A stretch of DNA of 64,000 nt from Thermohalobaculum sp039513195 (GTDB taxonomy: Bacteria > Pseudomonadota > Alphaproteobacteria > Rhodobacterales > Rhodobacteraceae), in the NCBI GenBank assembly GCA_039513195.1, contig JBCCRM010000001.1, positions 62,001-126,000 on the forward strand, given 5' to 3'. A program made the translations under genes and the position numbers. The notes under the pieces are model-generated. The model saw only the letters and a list, made by a program, of their open reading frames with translations, searched no databases and had not been told where the DNA came from. This document shows, piece after piece, positions 37,169-46,077 of this stretch; within the stretch, counting starts at the first letter, position 1, and each line of letters opens with the position of its first letter.

Positions 37169-38959
37169 TCAGAGGGCAGTGCCCTGCAGGATCACGGGCG
37201 ACCAGGCGGGGCTGACCGGCGGTATGTGCCGCAGATCCTGGGTCGCAAAGGCGCCGGAGCCGTGGACCACCTCGCCACCCAGCACTGTCAGCTCCGCTTT
37301 CAGCTTGGCGATTTCGGCGTCCGTCACCGCGAAATAGTCCCGGTCGAGCACCGCGAAATCGCCGAGCTGGCCCGGTGCGATCGCGCCTTTCCGCCCCGCA
37401 TCGCCGGTGAACCAAGCGGACCCGGTTGTCCAGATCCTCAGCGCCTCTTCCCGGGTCAGGAGGTTGGCGTCGTCGTACATCCGAAGCCCGCCGCGGGAGA
37501 GGCCGGTGGTCATCCACTGGATCGAATACCAGGGGTTAAACGACGTCACCCGCGTCGCGTCGGTGCCGCCGCCAACCGGTACGCCTAGGTCCAGGATAGC
37601 GCGAAAGTTCGGCGTCGTCCGCAGGGCTTCTATGCCGTAATTGGCGACGAAGTCCTCGGCCTGGAACTGGATGCGGTTTTGTAGTGCGATGCCGCCGCCG
37701 AGTGCGGCGATCCGTTCCAGATTGCGCTGGCTGAAGGTTTCGACATGGTCGATGAACCAGCCCGGCGTCAGACCGGCGCCCTTCGCGACATCCTCGTATA
37801 CCGGTAGCAGGCGGTCGCCAGTTTCCTCATAGGTGACATGTTGGCGGAACGGCCAGCCGGCCTCGCCCAGCACGGACATAATCTTGCGCTGGTAGTCCTC
37901 GGCCCCATCGTCGATGTTCGGCCGGGCATCGGCGAAGATTTCGTAGTCATAGGACGCCCAGGCGAGGTTCTCTCCCGCGCCGACGAATTTCAACAGGTCG
38001 TCGCCCTGGCCCGCTGGCGTCTCGGCCGTCCAGCGCTGATAGTCGGAAAGCTCCTGACCCTTGTGCTGCGGGAAGGAGTGATAGCCGATGCGGGTTGTCA
38101 GCAGCCCTTCGCCATGCAGCCAGCGTATCACTTTGTAGGGGTCGGCATCTGGAAACTCCATCCCGCCGCCGCCGGCATCGGAGACTGAGGCGACCCCGAG
38201 GCCGTTCAGGACATCGAAGTATCGCTGGGCGCTGTTGATCTGGTCGCGGATCGACAGCTTCGGCGCGGCCGCGAGCGTTTTGTACATGATCAGGCCGGAG
38301 GGCGCGGCAAGAAGGCGCCCGGTGGCGCCGCCGCCGGCGTCGAGCTCGACGATGCCGCCCGGATAGGTCGGCCGGCCCGGCTGGTCATAGCCGTACCATT
38401 CCACCGCCTTGGTGTTCAGGAGCGTGAGCTTATAGAGGTGGTGGATCAGCACCGGGTGGTTCGGCGCAACGGCGTCCAGCTCCGCCACCGTCGGCAGGCG
38501 CTTTTCCTTGAACTGGAACTCACTGAAGCCGCCAGCGACGCGGATGAACTGTCCCTCCGGCGTGCGTTCGGCCTGTTCGCGGAGGAGATGCAGCGCTTCC
38601 TCCAGGCTGTCCACGCCGTCCCAGCGGACTTCTAGATTATAGTTTACTGCGCCGCGGATAGCGTGGGTGTGGCTGTCATTGAGGCCGGGGATCACGCGTT
38701 GGCCGCGGGCGTCGATCACCTGGGTGAAGGGAGCGATGAGCGGGCGGACCTCGTCGTCGGCTCCGACCGCTGCGAAGACGCCGTTGCGAATGGCAAGGGC
38801 GCTGGCCTCCGGTCGCGTGGCGTCCATGGTGGTGATCCTACCGTTCAAAAGCACAAGGTCGGCCGTATCCGCCTGCGCCAAAGCGCCTGCCGGCCCCATC
38901 ATCATCGATGCCGCCGCGGCCCCGCCGAGCCCCAGAGAACTCCGTCGTGTCAGTCGCAT
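37169..38959 (-). CDS. Tat-exported amidohydrolase (YtcJ-like)
   Basis: From the ATG at 38959, which has GGAGAGAG upstream, the product has 596 residues; a start four codons earlier is possible. The N-terminus MRLTRRSSLGLGGAAAASM is a twin-arginine signal. The rest aligns with the neighbouring amidohydrolase: VIPGLNDSHTHAIR (HxH), FIDHVETFSQRNL (His) and GGGTDATRVTSFNPW (Asp). It is probably a metal hydrolase that folds in the cytoplasm and acts in the periplasm. It may be a duplicate of the next gene that gained an export signal, a compartment split worth noting. Confidence 0.9.
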   Translation of the reverse strand: MRLTRRSSLGLGGAAAASMMMGPAGALAQADTADLVLLNGRITTMDATRPEASALAIRNGVFAAVGADDEVRPLIAPFTQVIDARGQRVIPGLNDSHTHAIRGAVNYNLEVRWDGVDSLEEALHLLREQAERTPEGQFIRVAGGFSEFQFKEKRLPTVAELDAVAPNHPVLIHHLYKLTLLNTKAVEWYGYDQPGRPTYPGGIVELDAGGGATGRLLAAPSGLIMYKTLAAAPKLSIRDQINSAQRYFDVLNGLGVASVSDAGGGGMEFPDADPYKVIRWLHGEGLLTTRIGYHSFPQHKGQELSDYQRWTAETPAGQGDDLLKFVGAGENLAWASYDYEIFADARPNIDDGAEDYQRKIMSVLGEAGWPFRQHVTYEETGDRLLPVYEDVAKGAGLTPGWFIDHVETFSQRNLERIAALGGGIALQNRIQFQAEDFVANYGIEALRTTPNFRAILDLGVPVGGGTDATRVTSFNPWYSIQWMTTGLSRGGLRMYDDANLLTREEALRIWTTGSAWFTGDAGRKGAIAPGQLGDFAVLDRDYFAVTDAEIAKLKAELTVLGGEVVHGSGAFATQDLRHIPPVSPAWSPVILQGTAL

Positions 38960-39010
38960 CGCTCTCTCCATCGGTGAGGGCCGGGACCTCAGGCGACCCC
39001 GGCCGAACAG

Positions 39011-39664
39011 TCAGGCCGCCTGCGTTCCCGCCTCGGAGGCGTGTTCGCCCAGGGCCCGTTTCGAGAAGCCGACCTGGATGCCGTACGGCGAATGCCGGTG
39101 CGTGATATCCATCACGCCGCCATAGGTCGCGCTACGGGCCCAGTCCTGCTGCAGCTCGAACACCGTCTGGAACGCGGTCATCGGCACCATGCCAGCCGCC
39201 TCCAGGCGGGAGACCGCGCGTTGATGCGCCTCGGTCGAGGTGTCGCCGCAGGCATCGGTCGGAACATAAACCTCGTAGCCCTCAGCCAGCATGTCGAGGC
39301 TGAGGAAGGTCATGCAGGCCGAGGTCCAGAGGCCCGCAAGAATGATCTTCTTGCGCCCGGTCGCCTCGATGGCCGCACGGAACTGCCCTTCGAGCGAGGC
39401 GTTGATCGAGGTTCGGTCGAGGATCTCGAGACCAGGGAAAAGCTCGGTCACCTCGGCCATAAAGGGTCCTGAAATGCTGTCCTTCGCGACGGTTGTCACT
39501 ACCGTCGGTAGGCCGAAGACGCGGGACGCCCGGGCCAGCGCCTGGACATTGTGCATCACCGTCAGGCGGTCGTGGCTCTGCACGCCCTGATACATCGCCG
39601 GCTGGAAATCGTTTAGTACAAGCGCATAAGTTTCAGGTCTCAGCCTTTCGCGGGTACTGGTCAT
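39011..39664 (-). CDS. Isochorismatase-family hydrolase (YcaC-like)
   Basis: This 217-residue protein has the cysteine-hydrolase pattern: ALVLNDFQPAMYQGVQSHDRL (catalytic Asp near 17) and IILAGLWTSACMTFLSLDM (nucleophilic Cys near 117), with the intervening DRTSINASLEGQF. Family members hydrolyse isochorismate, nicotinamide or related compounds. ATG at 39664. The gene starts the five-gene operon with two amidohydrolases and an exporter. A paralog sits at 40570-41247. Substrate unknown. Confidence 0.9.
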   Translation of the reverse strand: MTSTRERLRPETYALVLNDFQPAMYQGVQSHDRLTVMHNVQALARASRVFGLPTVVTTVAKDSISGPFMAEVTELFPGLEILDRTSINASLEGQFRAAIEATGRKKIILAGLWTSACMTFLSLDMLAEGYEVYVPTDACGDTSTEAHQRAVSRLEAAGMVPMTAFQTVFELQQDWARSATYGGVMDITHRHSPYGIQVGFSKRALGEHASEAGTQAA

Positions 39665-39996
39665 GGCAGCTGCCCTGTCATTACGCCGTCACGAGTAAAA
39701 GGCTGATAAAGCTCAGTTTTGCCCTGCCTCTCGCACGTAAGTTCGGAACAGACCAGTGACTTCCATCGGCCAAGCAGTCCTTGCATGGGTGCGCGATGAA
39801 GAGCGGTCCGTTGAGCATAACCCGCATCTGCGGCATCGACGTTGCCAGTGACCGCTTGGTCAGTGTCAGCGGCGCGCCTCTGATCCGGAGCCCAAGCTAG
39901 GGCCTGACCGCGCAGACATCGGGGGTTGGGTACCACCTGTGCCCTGCGATCAACTATAAGCTGCAGTGCAAGCAGCCATTCTATGTCTTGGTGAAC

Positions 39997-40521
39997 ATGT
40001 TCAACGGTGCGAAGGGCCGGTTTGGCGTCGGCTTGGGCCCGCTGGTTCAAGTTGTGACCGAAGCGCACAGAACCGGATTGGTGCCGCCCAATATGACGAT
40101 CCGCGTGATCCAGGACACGCCGCAGGAATACTTCGTCATCCGGATCGCGCCGCGGCGGCTCAACCGGATTGCCGGAACCGCCGCGCCGGCCTTGGCGCGG
40201 TGCTTGGCCCAAGCGATCGAAGACCGGCTCGGCGGACCGATCCGGGTCGGCGCGCTCGCGGCGGAGGTCGCGCTCAGCCGCGCCCACTTCTCGCGGGCCT
40301 TCACACAGACCTTCGGCATGGCGCCGCGCGACTACATACTGTCGCGCCGCACCGCCCGGGCGCGCACGCCCCTCACCGACACCGCCCTGGCGGCGAGCGA
40401 GATCGCGATGTTCTGGGGGTTCGCCAACCCGTCTCATCTAACCACGGCTTCCCGGAAGGAGATCGGCCTGACGCCCACCGCCTACCGGCAGGCGCTGCAG
40501 AAAGGCCCCGATGCTTCGTGA
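39997..40521 (+). CDS. AraC-type regulator, short or 5'-decayed
   Basis: The frame is open from 39901; an ATG at 39997 gives 174 residues. The last 105 residues are a complete AraC helix-turn-helix pair: GPIRVGALAAEVALSRAHFS and TALAASEIAMFWGFANPSHL followed by FRK-like TASRKEIGLTPTAYRQ. The N-terminal 65 residues do not resemble the usual AraC cupin effector domain, so this is either a short regulator or a gene that lost its sensor part. No clear ribosome site was found. It lies between two isochorismatase-like genes and may regulate them. Confidence 0.6.
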   Translation: MFNGAKGRFGVGLGPLVQVVTEAHRTGLVPPNMTIRVIQDTPQEYFVIRIAPRRLNRIAGTAAPALARCLAQAIEDRLGGPIRVGALAAEVALSRAHFSRAFTQTFGMAPRDYILSRRTARARTPLTDTALAASEIAMFWGFANPSHLTTASRKEIGLTPTAYRQALQKGPDAS

Positions 40522-40569
40522 AGTCTGCCGGCCTGCACGGTCGCTAACGCGGGCCGGCACTGCGGCACG

Positions 40570-41247
40570 TCACGCCGCGACCGGGTCGATCCTCGGCCCG
40601 TGCTCCACCCGCTCCGGCGCCTTGTGGACCATCGTGTAGCAGTAGTCGACGCCCATGCCGTAGGCGCCCGAATGCTCGCGCACGATGTCCATGCAGCCGT
40701 CATAGGTGTCACGCATCGCCCAATCCCGCTGCCATTCAAGCAGCACCTGCTGCCAGGTCATCGGAACCACGCCCGCCTGCACCATGCGATCCATGGCATA
40801 GGTGTGGGCATCCATGGAGGTCCCGCCTGAGGCGTCGGCCACCATGTAGATCTCGTAGTCGCCTTCGAGCATGGCGCTGAGCGCGAACGTGGTGTTGCAG
40901 ACCTCGGTCCAGAGGCCGGAGACGACGACCTTTTTCTGCCCGTTCTTCGCAAGGGCATCGCGGACCTTCTGGTCGTCCCAAGAATTCATAGAGGTGCGCT
41001 CGAGGATCGGGTGATCCGGGAACACGGCGAGCAACTCCGGGTAGGTGTGGCCAGAGAAGCTGTCGGTCTCGACCGTGGTGATTGTGGTCGGGATGCCGTA
41101 AAGCTTCGCGGCCTTGGCCAGGCCGACGACATTGTTCTTTAAGCTCTGGCGGTCGATAGACTGCACACCGAAGGCCATCTGCGGCTGTTGGTCGATGAAG
41201 ATCAGCTGGCTGTTCGACGGGGTCAGAACTTCGAGTTTCGCGGTCAT
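40570..41247 (-). CDS. Isochorismatase-family hydrolase (YcaC-like)
   Basis: The 225-residue product has QLIFIDQQPQMAFGVQSIDR (catalytic Asp near 19) and VVVSGLWTEVCNTTFALSAML (nucleophilic Cys near 120), with ERTSMNSWDDQKV between. It is a paralog of the 39011-39664 protein (roughly similar throughout). ATG at 41247 follows AAAGGGCATCCCC. It diverges from the LysR gene at 41385, whose operator-like dyad sits in the shared spacer, so it is the probable target of that regulator. Substrate unknown. Confidence 0.9.
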   Translation of the reverse strand: MTAKLEVLTPSNSQLIFIDQQPQMAFGVQSIDRQSLKNNVVGLAKAAKLYGIPTTITTVETDSFSGHTYPELLAVFPDHPILERTSMNSWDDQKVRDALAKNGQKKVVVSGLWTEVCNTTFALSAMLEGDYEIYMVADASGGTSMDAHTYAMDRMVQAGVVPMTWQQVLLEWQRDWAMRDTYDGCMDIVREHSGAYGMGVDYCYTMVHKAPERVEHGPRIDPVAA

Positions 41248-41358
41248 GGGGATGCCCTTTCACTGGGTGCCCGCTTTGCGCGAGCGATCCGATTGCGTTC
41301 CCGCGTCGAAATATGTTGGGCTTGGCCTGGACGACAATCTTCCGGGAAATTGACACAC

Positions 41359-41376
41359 TGTCCTAGATTCAGGACA
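41359..41376. promoter_or_regulatory. Dyad TGTCCT-N6-AGGACA, candidate LysR operator
   Basis: A perfect inverted repeat of six bases (41359-41364 and 41371-41376) lies nine bases before the lysR GTG, overlapping the region just downstream of a TTGACA (41350-41355). Such dyads upstream of divergent lysR genes are typical autoregulatory sites. Confidence 0.6.
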
Positions 41377-41384
41377 TTGCATCC

Positions 41385-42281
41385 GTGGACCGATTTGCGG
41401 AAATTCGCGCCTTCGAGGCGGTCGCCCGGCTGTCAGGTTTCGCTGCGGCGGCGCGGGAAGCAGGGCAATCCCGCTCCACCGTCAACCGTTTGGTCATGTC
41501 GTTGGAGGAGCGCCTCGGGGTGCAACTCCTGAACCGGACGACACGCGTGGTGTCGACTACGTCCTCCGGTCAGGCCTTTTACGAGCGGGTGCGTAAGGTG
41601 CTCGACGATCTCGACGAGGCGGAGGTCTGCGTCACGGAGGTTCATGACGAGGCTGTGGGGCGGATGCGCGTCTCGGCACCGCTACCCTTCGGCGAGTTCA
41701 ACGTCTCCCCCCTTATCGCCGAGTTCATGTGTCGCCATCCGGCCGTCTCGGTTGAGCTGAATTTAGATGTCCGCCTGGTCGACCCGGTCGCGGAGGGCTA
41801 CGATCTGGTGATCCGGATCGCCGAGCCGGACGAGGAGACGACGCTTGTCGATCACCGGATCCTAGCGCTCGATTACATCGTTTGCGCCTCGCCGAGATAT
41901 CTGGCGGCCCGGGAAACGCCGCAGCACCCGGCGGATCTGAAGGCCCATGCGCTGTTGTACTTCGCGAGCGGGACCAGCCCGCGATATTGGCAGTTCTCTG
42001 GCCCCGAAGGACCGGTGCGCTTCATGATGGGCGAGGCGCTGATCCAATCGAACAACATGGAGGTATTGCGATCGGCGGTGCTCGCCGGGCTTGGGGTTGT
42101 GGTGCTGCCCGGCTATGCGATCCGGTCGGCGCTGCGGGAGGGACAGTTGATACGGATCCTTCCGGACTATGCGCTGCCGGAGCGCATGCTGCAGGTGATC
42201 TATCCGCCCTCGCGGCATCTGTCGGCGAAGGTGCGGCTGTTAACCGACTTCCTGATCGAGCATTTCGCGGTGGAGGGGTAG
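41385..42281 (+). CDS. LysR-family transcriptional regulator
   Basis: The 298-residue product starts at GTG 41385. The helix-turn-helix opens FAEIRAFEAVARLSGFAAAAREAGQ and SRSTVNRLVMSLEERLGVQLL; the C-terminal two thirds form the substrate-binding domain, with a DxRLVDPVAEGYDLVIRI hinge of the kind found in the DsdC/AaeR-like LysR group. It diverges from the isochorismatase-like gene and probably controls it. The ligand is unknown. Confidence 0.92.
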   Translation: MDRFAEIRAFEAVARLSGFAAAAREAGQSRSTVNRLVMSLEERLGVQLLNRTTRVVSTTSSGQAFYERVRKVLDDLDEAEVCVTEVHDEAVGRMRVSAPLPFGEFNVSPLIAEFMCRHPAVSVELNLDVRLVDPVAEGYDLVIRIAEPDEETTLVDHRILALDYIVCASPRYLAARETPQHPADLKAHALLYFASGTSPRYWQFSGPEGPVRFMMGEALIQSNNMEVLRSAVLAGLGVVVLPGYAIRSALREGQLIRILPDYALPERMLQVIYPPSRHLSAKVRLLTDFLIEHFAVEG

Positions 42282-42503
42282 GGCGGCGCGCAGCCCTCTA
42301 TTGGCGCGCTCCGGGAAGCTGCGCCCGGTGCTTCCCGAACAAAACCTTCTTGCGCCAGCATCAATGCCATCGGGTCAGAAAGCGCTCGCTCAACCGGTTC
42401 GCACCCGCGCGCCGACCGGCGGGCGCGATCTTTGTCCGCGACTGGCGGGGGAGCCCGCCCAGTGCCCTCTCAGCGGCAGAAAAAAGGGCGTTGCAGATCG
42501 AGC

Positions 42504-43421
42504 CTAATCCGCCCGCGCCGGCGGTACCGCGCCCAACTCGGGGATCGGGCCGTCATAGGGCGGCATCGCCTCCGCCCGCGGCGTCCATCGCCCCTCGGCC
42601 ATCAGCGTCCGGACATGCGCCGCTATTTCGTCGAGCCGCGCAAACCACACATCGCCTTTGTCCAGCATATGGCGGATCAGAGCGCGCAGCATGACCGCCC
42701 GCGACAGGCGGCCCGTCAGGAACGGGTGCCAGATCCCAACCCATAACCCGCCATACTCCCACATCGCATCGAACTCGGCCGTATAGATCGCAAGCGCCTG
42801 GTCTGGCGGCTTCATCGCGACGCGATAGCCAAAGTCCCGCGACATCTGGAAATGCGGCCAGTCGTCGAGCGCCATATGGGAGGGCAGCTCGACAACATCA
42901 CCCTCGGCGCCCTGCAGCAGATAGGGAACGTCGTCGCCCATAAGCGAGGCGTCATAGCCGAACCTGCCCTCTACCAGCAGATCGAAACTGTCGCGTGAGA
43001 ACTGATAGGCCGGGGCACGGTAGCCGCGCGGCCGCTCGCCAGTGGTCTGGATGATCACCTCGGTGGCCCGTTCCATCCAGGCGCGCAGATCCGCGCGGCT
43101 CAGCTTGTTCGGCTCTTCATGGAGATATCCGTGATGGCCGATCTCGTGCCCCGCCTTTAGGATCGCCTCCGCCGCACGGGGATAGCGCTCAATACACCAG
43201 GCGGGGAGGAAGAAGGTCTGCGTCAGCCCGAACTCCGCGAAGATGTCGACGATGCGGGGGATCGCGATCTGGGGCCCATAGCGGAGGTCCGACATAGCGG
43301 CGAGGCGCGTGTCGGCCGAAGCGTGATGCGCCAGATGAAGGATGCTGTCGGCATCCATGTCGAAGGTGATCGCGACAGCACAGCGGGCGCCGCCGGGCCA
43401 GGGAACGGGATTGCGGATCAT
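42504..43421 (-). CDS. Polysaccharide deacetylase family protein
   Basis: From the ATG at 43421, with AGAAAGG upstream, the product has 305 residues. The NodB-type catalytic site is visible: AITFDMDADS (Asp pair) near 20 and EIGHHGYLHEEP (HxxxH) near 95, with RGYRAPAYQFS. This family includes peptidoglycan or chitin deacetylases and the PuuE-type allantoinases; the cytoplasmic-looking N-terminus (no signal peptide) favours the latter, small-molecule type. It stands alone on the minus strand, convergent with the LysR gene. Confidence 0.88.
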   Translation of the reverse strand: MIRNPVPWPGGARCAVAITFDMDADSILHLAHHASADTRLAAMSDLRYGPQIAIPRIVDIFAEFGLTQTFFLPAWCIERYPRAAEAILKAGHEIGHHGYLHEEPNKLSRADLRAWMERATEVIIQTTGERPRGYRAPAYQFSRDSFDLLVEGRFGYDASLMGDDVPYLLQGAEGDVVELPSHMALDDWPHFQMSRDFGYRVAMKPPDQALAIYTAEFDAMWEYGGLWVGIWHPFLTGRLSRAVMLRALIRHMLDKGDVWFARLDEIAAHVRTLMAEGRWTPRAEAMPPYDGPIPELGAVPPARAD

Positions 43422-44039
43422 GACGCGCCTTTCTGCATCCGCGGTCACCGGGCCCACGGCTCTCCCGCCAGCTTATCCGGCGGCATCGGCCGACATCAAC
43501 GCAGGGCGCCGTTGCTGTGTCCGGCAAACCGGACACTCCGGCGCGGCTGCTTTCCGCGGTAAGAAGCCTCGGCCGGGCAGAGAGGTTTCAAACCCTCCCG
43601 ACACGGCGGGTCGCCGCCATTGCTTCACCCCGGCTTCCGGGATCACACTCGCAACCTCTTGGGGTTCTGCGAGGATCGGGTTCTCGAAGCCATCGACTTC
43701 TGCGACTTTCCTTTCGCCATAGGTGTCAGCGAGAATGTCAGGGGTGTGTTCGCGGCTCTTTGGCGCGAACGCCGAGGCGAAGACCAGCGGAAGTTCTCTG
43801 ATCGCGACATTGCCAGGCGGTGAGGGTGGCCGGTCCGCTGAGGTCACGCTGCTCTGCAAAATGGAACACGGGGCTCGCATCAACATGGCATCCGGTGCTG
43901 GCCGCCTCTGAATGTCGTTTGGGGGATCTGCTACGCGCCTTGACATCGTCCCGACCGTTCTTCCGAGATCGACCCGCCTCCGTCCCGATGGGTAAGATCG
44001 CTCGCGCCATTGCTCCGAGTGAGCGGTCGAACGCACCCG
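43422..44039. other. Unassigned region next to an IS remnant
   Basis: Several open frames exist on both strands but none shows a family signature, ribosome site or codon use like the neighbours. It is probably decayed DNA joined to the IS5 remnant. Confidence 0.35.
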
Positions 44040-44556
44040 CCGCTTGGCTCTCGGCGGGAACGCGCTTCTGAGATCAGGCAAGCGGCCGCTTCGAATAGCG
44101 GGCTGCGCATCGCGGTGCTTCCACATTTCGAGATCTTGCCAGAAAAGGCCGTCTCCCAGGACTGGTAGCGGCGCGGCGCTTCGGAAGACGGGAGCCATCG
44201 GGATGTCCGGACCGATGATAGACAGCACGCTCGTCGCGGCGCCCAGCAGCGCAACGCCGAACGTCACCTTGGCGAGTTCGCTTCAGTGGGTTGAGTTTTC
44301 CGAGCATGAGAAGGCAGCCCTCAGCGAAGGAAAGTCGGCAGCCGATATCTGGCCTGACACGCCGGCGAAGGCCCGCGAGAAGGACATCAGTGTCCTTTCG
44401 ACGGGCCAGTCCGGTAAGGCGCGGATGCTCGAGGACGCCACCGTTCTGCACGACGTCGCAATCCCTTCCCTCGGCTCCAAGGCGCCGGCGAGCATCGACT
44501 GCCGCCAACGGGTCATCGGGCGGCGGGTGAGACGTGACCGACAACGCCACCCCTAA
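44040..44556 (+). pseudogene. IS5-family transposase remnant
   Basis: A single frame reads GMSGPMIDSTLVAAP (the DDE Asp region of IS5 proteins, usually IDATLVAAP), then a frame shift of content, EKAALSEGKSAADIWPDTPAKAREKD, and after a scrambled stretch VLHDVAIPSLGSKAPASIDC and RQRVIGRR. These match the order of IS5-type transposases (usual KARQKD, VDIAIPTFGYKNHVSIDRR). The N-terminus and the rest of the catalytic core are missing or unreadable. Confidence 0.7.
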
Positions 44557-44976
44557 ACGGCCTAATGCCGCGGCGCGGGCTCCTGGACATCATCAGCACT
44601 GGCTCCGGCGTCCGGGCCGGCAGCGCCAACCGGAGTCGAATGACCGAACGCGAAATCGACCTCGTCAGCCACATCCATCACAGTCGAAACCCGGGCAAGT
44701 GAGTGATGTAGGACCTCAGCTTGTGCCTTAGGATATCCGAAAGCTTCTCTTCTCAGGCTGGGCGTCCAGTCGAAATGGGCACATGTTTATGAGCCATCTT
44801 TCGGCCCGTTTTACGCAAGCGCATTTTGCAGCGCAGAAATCTAAGCAGAAACTCTGTGCGTACAACGCGAGTTTCTCTTTCCACATGTCGAGATAGAAAA
44901 CCAAGCACCGTTGATAGCCTAATCAGTCGACTACTTGGCGCCTCATGATGTCAATCGTCCAGAAAGGATTCGACCA
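44557..44976. other. Non-coding stretch upstream of the small ORF
   Basis: No gene or strong repeat is visible. The last 200 bases are AT-richer, as expected for a promoter of the small membrane ORF at 44977. Confidence 0.35.
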
Positions 44977-45081
44977 ATGGACGCTGGAACGCTCGTCGGT
45001 GCACTGATGGCCTTCAATTTCGCTGTCGTTATTGCATTCTGTGTCAGCCAAATCCACGCTGTTCGTAAGCAGCGGGGGTAA
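44977..45081 (+). CDS. 34-residue single-helix membrane protein (putative)
   Basis: The frame begins ATG at 44977 with AGAAAGG nine bases upstream and ends TAA at 45081. It encodes a 34-residue peptide with a hydrophobic helix (LVGALMAFNFAVVIAFCV, residues 6-23) and a basic tail (HAVRKQRG) that fits a positive-inside orientation. A strong hairpin follows 20 bases later. Length, ribosome site and terminator support a real gene; function is unknown. Confidence 0.5.
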   Translation: MDAGTLVGALMAFNFAVVIAFCVSQIHAVRKQRG

Positions 45082-45100
45082 GTTCCTGGATCGAACGAAA

Positions 45101-45128
45101 GAACGGCGGGAGGTTGGTCCCGCCGTTC
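45101..45128. terminator. Strong hairpin, bidirectional terminator
   Basis: An 11-base perfect stem pairs GAACGGCGGGA (45101-45111) with TCCCGCCGTTC (45118-45128) around a six-base loop. It lies between the small ORF and the 3' end of argF, which converge, and read on the minus strand it is followed by a short T run (TTTCGTTCG). Confidence 0.7.
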
Positions 45129-45150
45129 GGATCTACACCGAGCGTGAAGA

Positions 45151-46077
45151 TCAGGCGCCTAGGCACCAGCGCAAGATGCCCTTTTGGACGTGCAACCTGT
45201 TCTCCGCCTCGTCGAAGACCACCGATTGCGGCCCGTCCATAACCTCAGCCGTAACCTCTTCTTCCCGGTGCGCAGGCAGGCAGTGCATAAAGAGAGCATC
45301 GGGCTTGGCGCGGCTCATCACCTCTGCCGTGACCTGATAGGGCTTCAGCTGATTATGACGTCGCTCGCGGCTGCCCATATCGTCATGCATGCTCAACCAA
45401 CTGTCGGTTACGATTGCATCCGCCCCATCCGCCGCGGCAAGGATGTTGCGCTCGACACGGACATCGGCACCGCGAGCGCGGGCTGTATCCAGGATATCGG
45501 GATCCGGGTCCAGGGTCTCAGGCCCCGTGAACACGAAATCGAACCCGAAGGCGGCAGAGGCCTGGATGAAGCTTGCGGCAACATTGTTGCCGTCGCCCGC
45601 CCAGACGATCTTTGCCCCCTGTATCGAACCGCGCTTTTCCTCGAAGGTCATGACATCGGCCATGATCTGGCAAGGATGGGATCGGTTGGTGAGCCCGTTG
45701 ATGACCGGTACCGATGCATGGTCCGCCATCTCCACCAAAGTCTCCGGCCGAAAAGTGCGGATCATGATCGCATCCACATAGCGCGATAGCACTCGCGCCG
45801 TGTCGGCCACCGTCTCGCCATGGCCGAACTGCATTTCGAGACCCGGCAGGATCATGGTCTGTCCGCCCATCTGTCGGATGCCCACATCGAAGGAGACGCG
45901 GGTCCGGGTGCTCGGTTTCTCGAACACCAGCGCGACGATGCGGCCCGCCAGCGGCTGCTCCTCATCCGGCACCAGCTTCGGCAAGCCCGCGCGGCGGGTC
46001 TTGAGCGTGCTGGCATCGCTCAGGATCCCGCGGAGATCTTGCGGGGGCACCGCATCGATGTCGAGGAAATGCCTCAC
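45151..46077 (-). CDS. argF: Ornithine carbamoyltransferase
   Basis: The 308-residue product starts at a GTG at 46077 that overlaps the TGA of argD (GTGA). Signatures: FEKPSTRTRVSFD (carbamoyl phosphate loop) near 52, HPCQIMADV near 134, DSWLSMHDD and the HCLPAHREEE ornithine/catalytic Cys motif near 266. It converts ornithine and carbamoyl phosphate to citrulline in arginine synthesis. A longer in-frame opening runs into argD in another frame and is not real. It is co-transcribed with argD. Confidence 0.96.
   Translation of the reverse strand: MRHFLDIDAVPPQDLRGILSDASTLKTRRAGLPKLVPDEEQPLAGRIVALVFEKPSTRTRVSFDVGIRQMGGQTMILPGLEMQFGHGETVADTARVLSRYVDAIMIRTFRPETLVEMADHASVPVINGLTNRSHPCQIMADVMTFEEKRGSIQGAKIVWAGDGNNVAASFIQASAAFGFDFVFTGPETLDPDPDILDTARARGADVRVERNILAAADGADAIVTDSWLSMHDDMGSRERRHNQLKPYQVTAEVMSRAKPDALFMHCLPAHREEEVTAEVMDGPQSVVFDEAENRLHVQKGILRWCLGA

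Noticed and set aside
43473..44267. Minus-strand frame of 264 codons
   Set aside because: It overlaps the IS5 remnant and shows no family signature or ribosome site.
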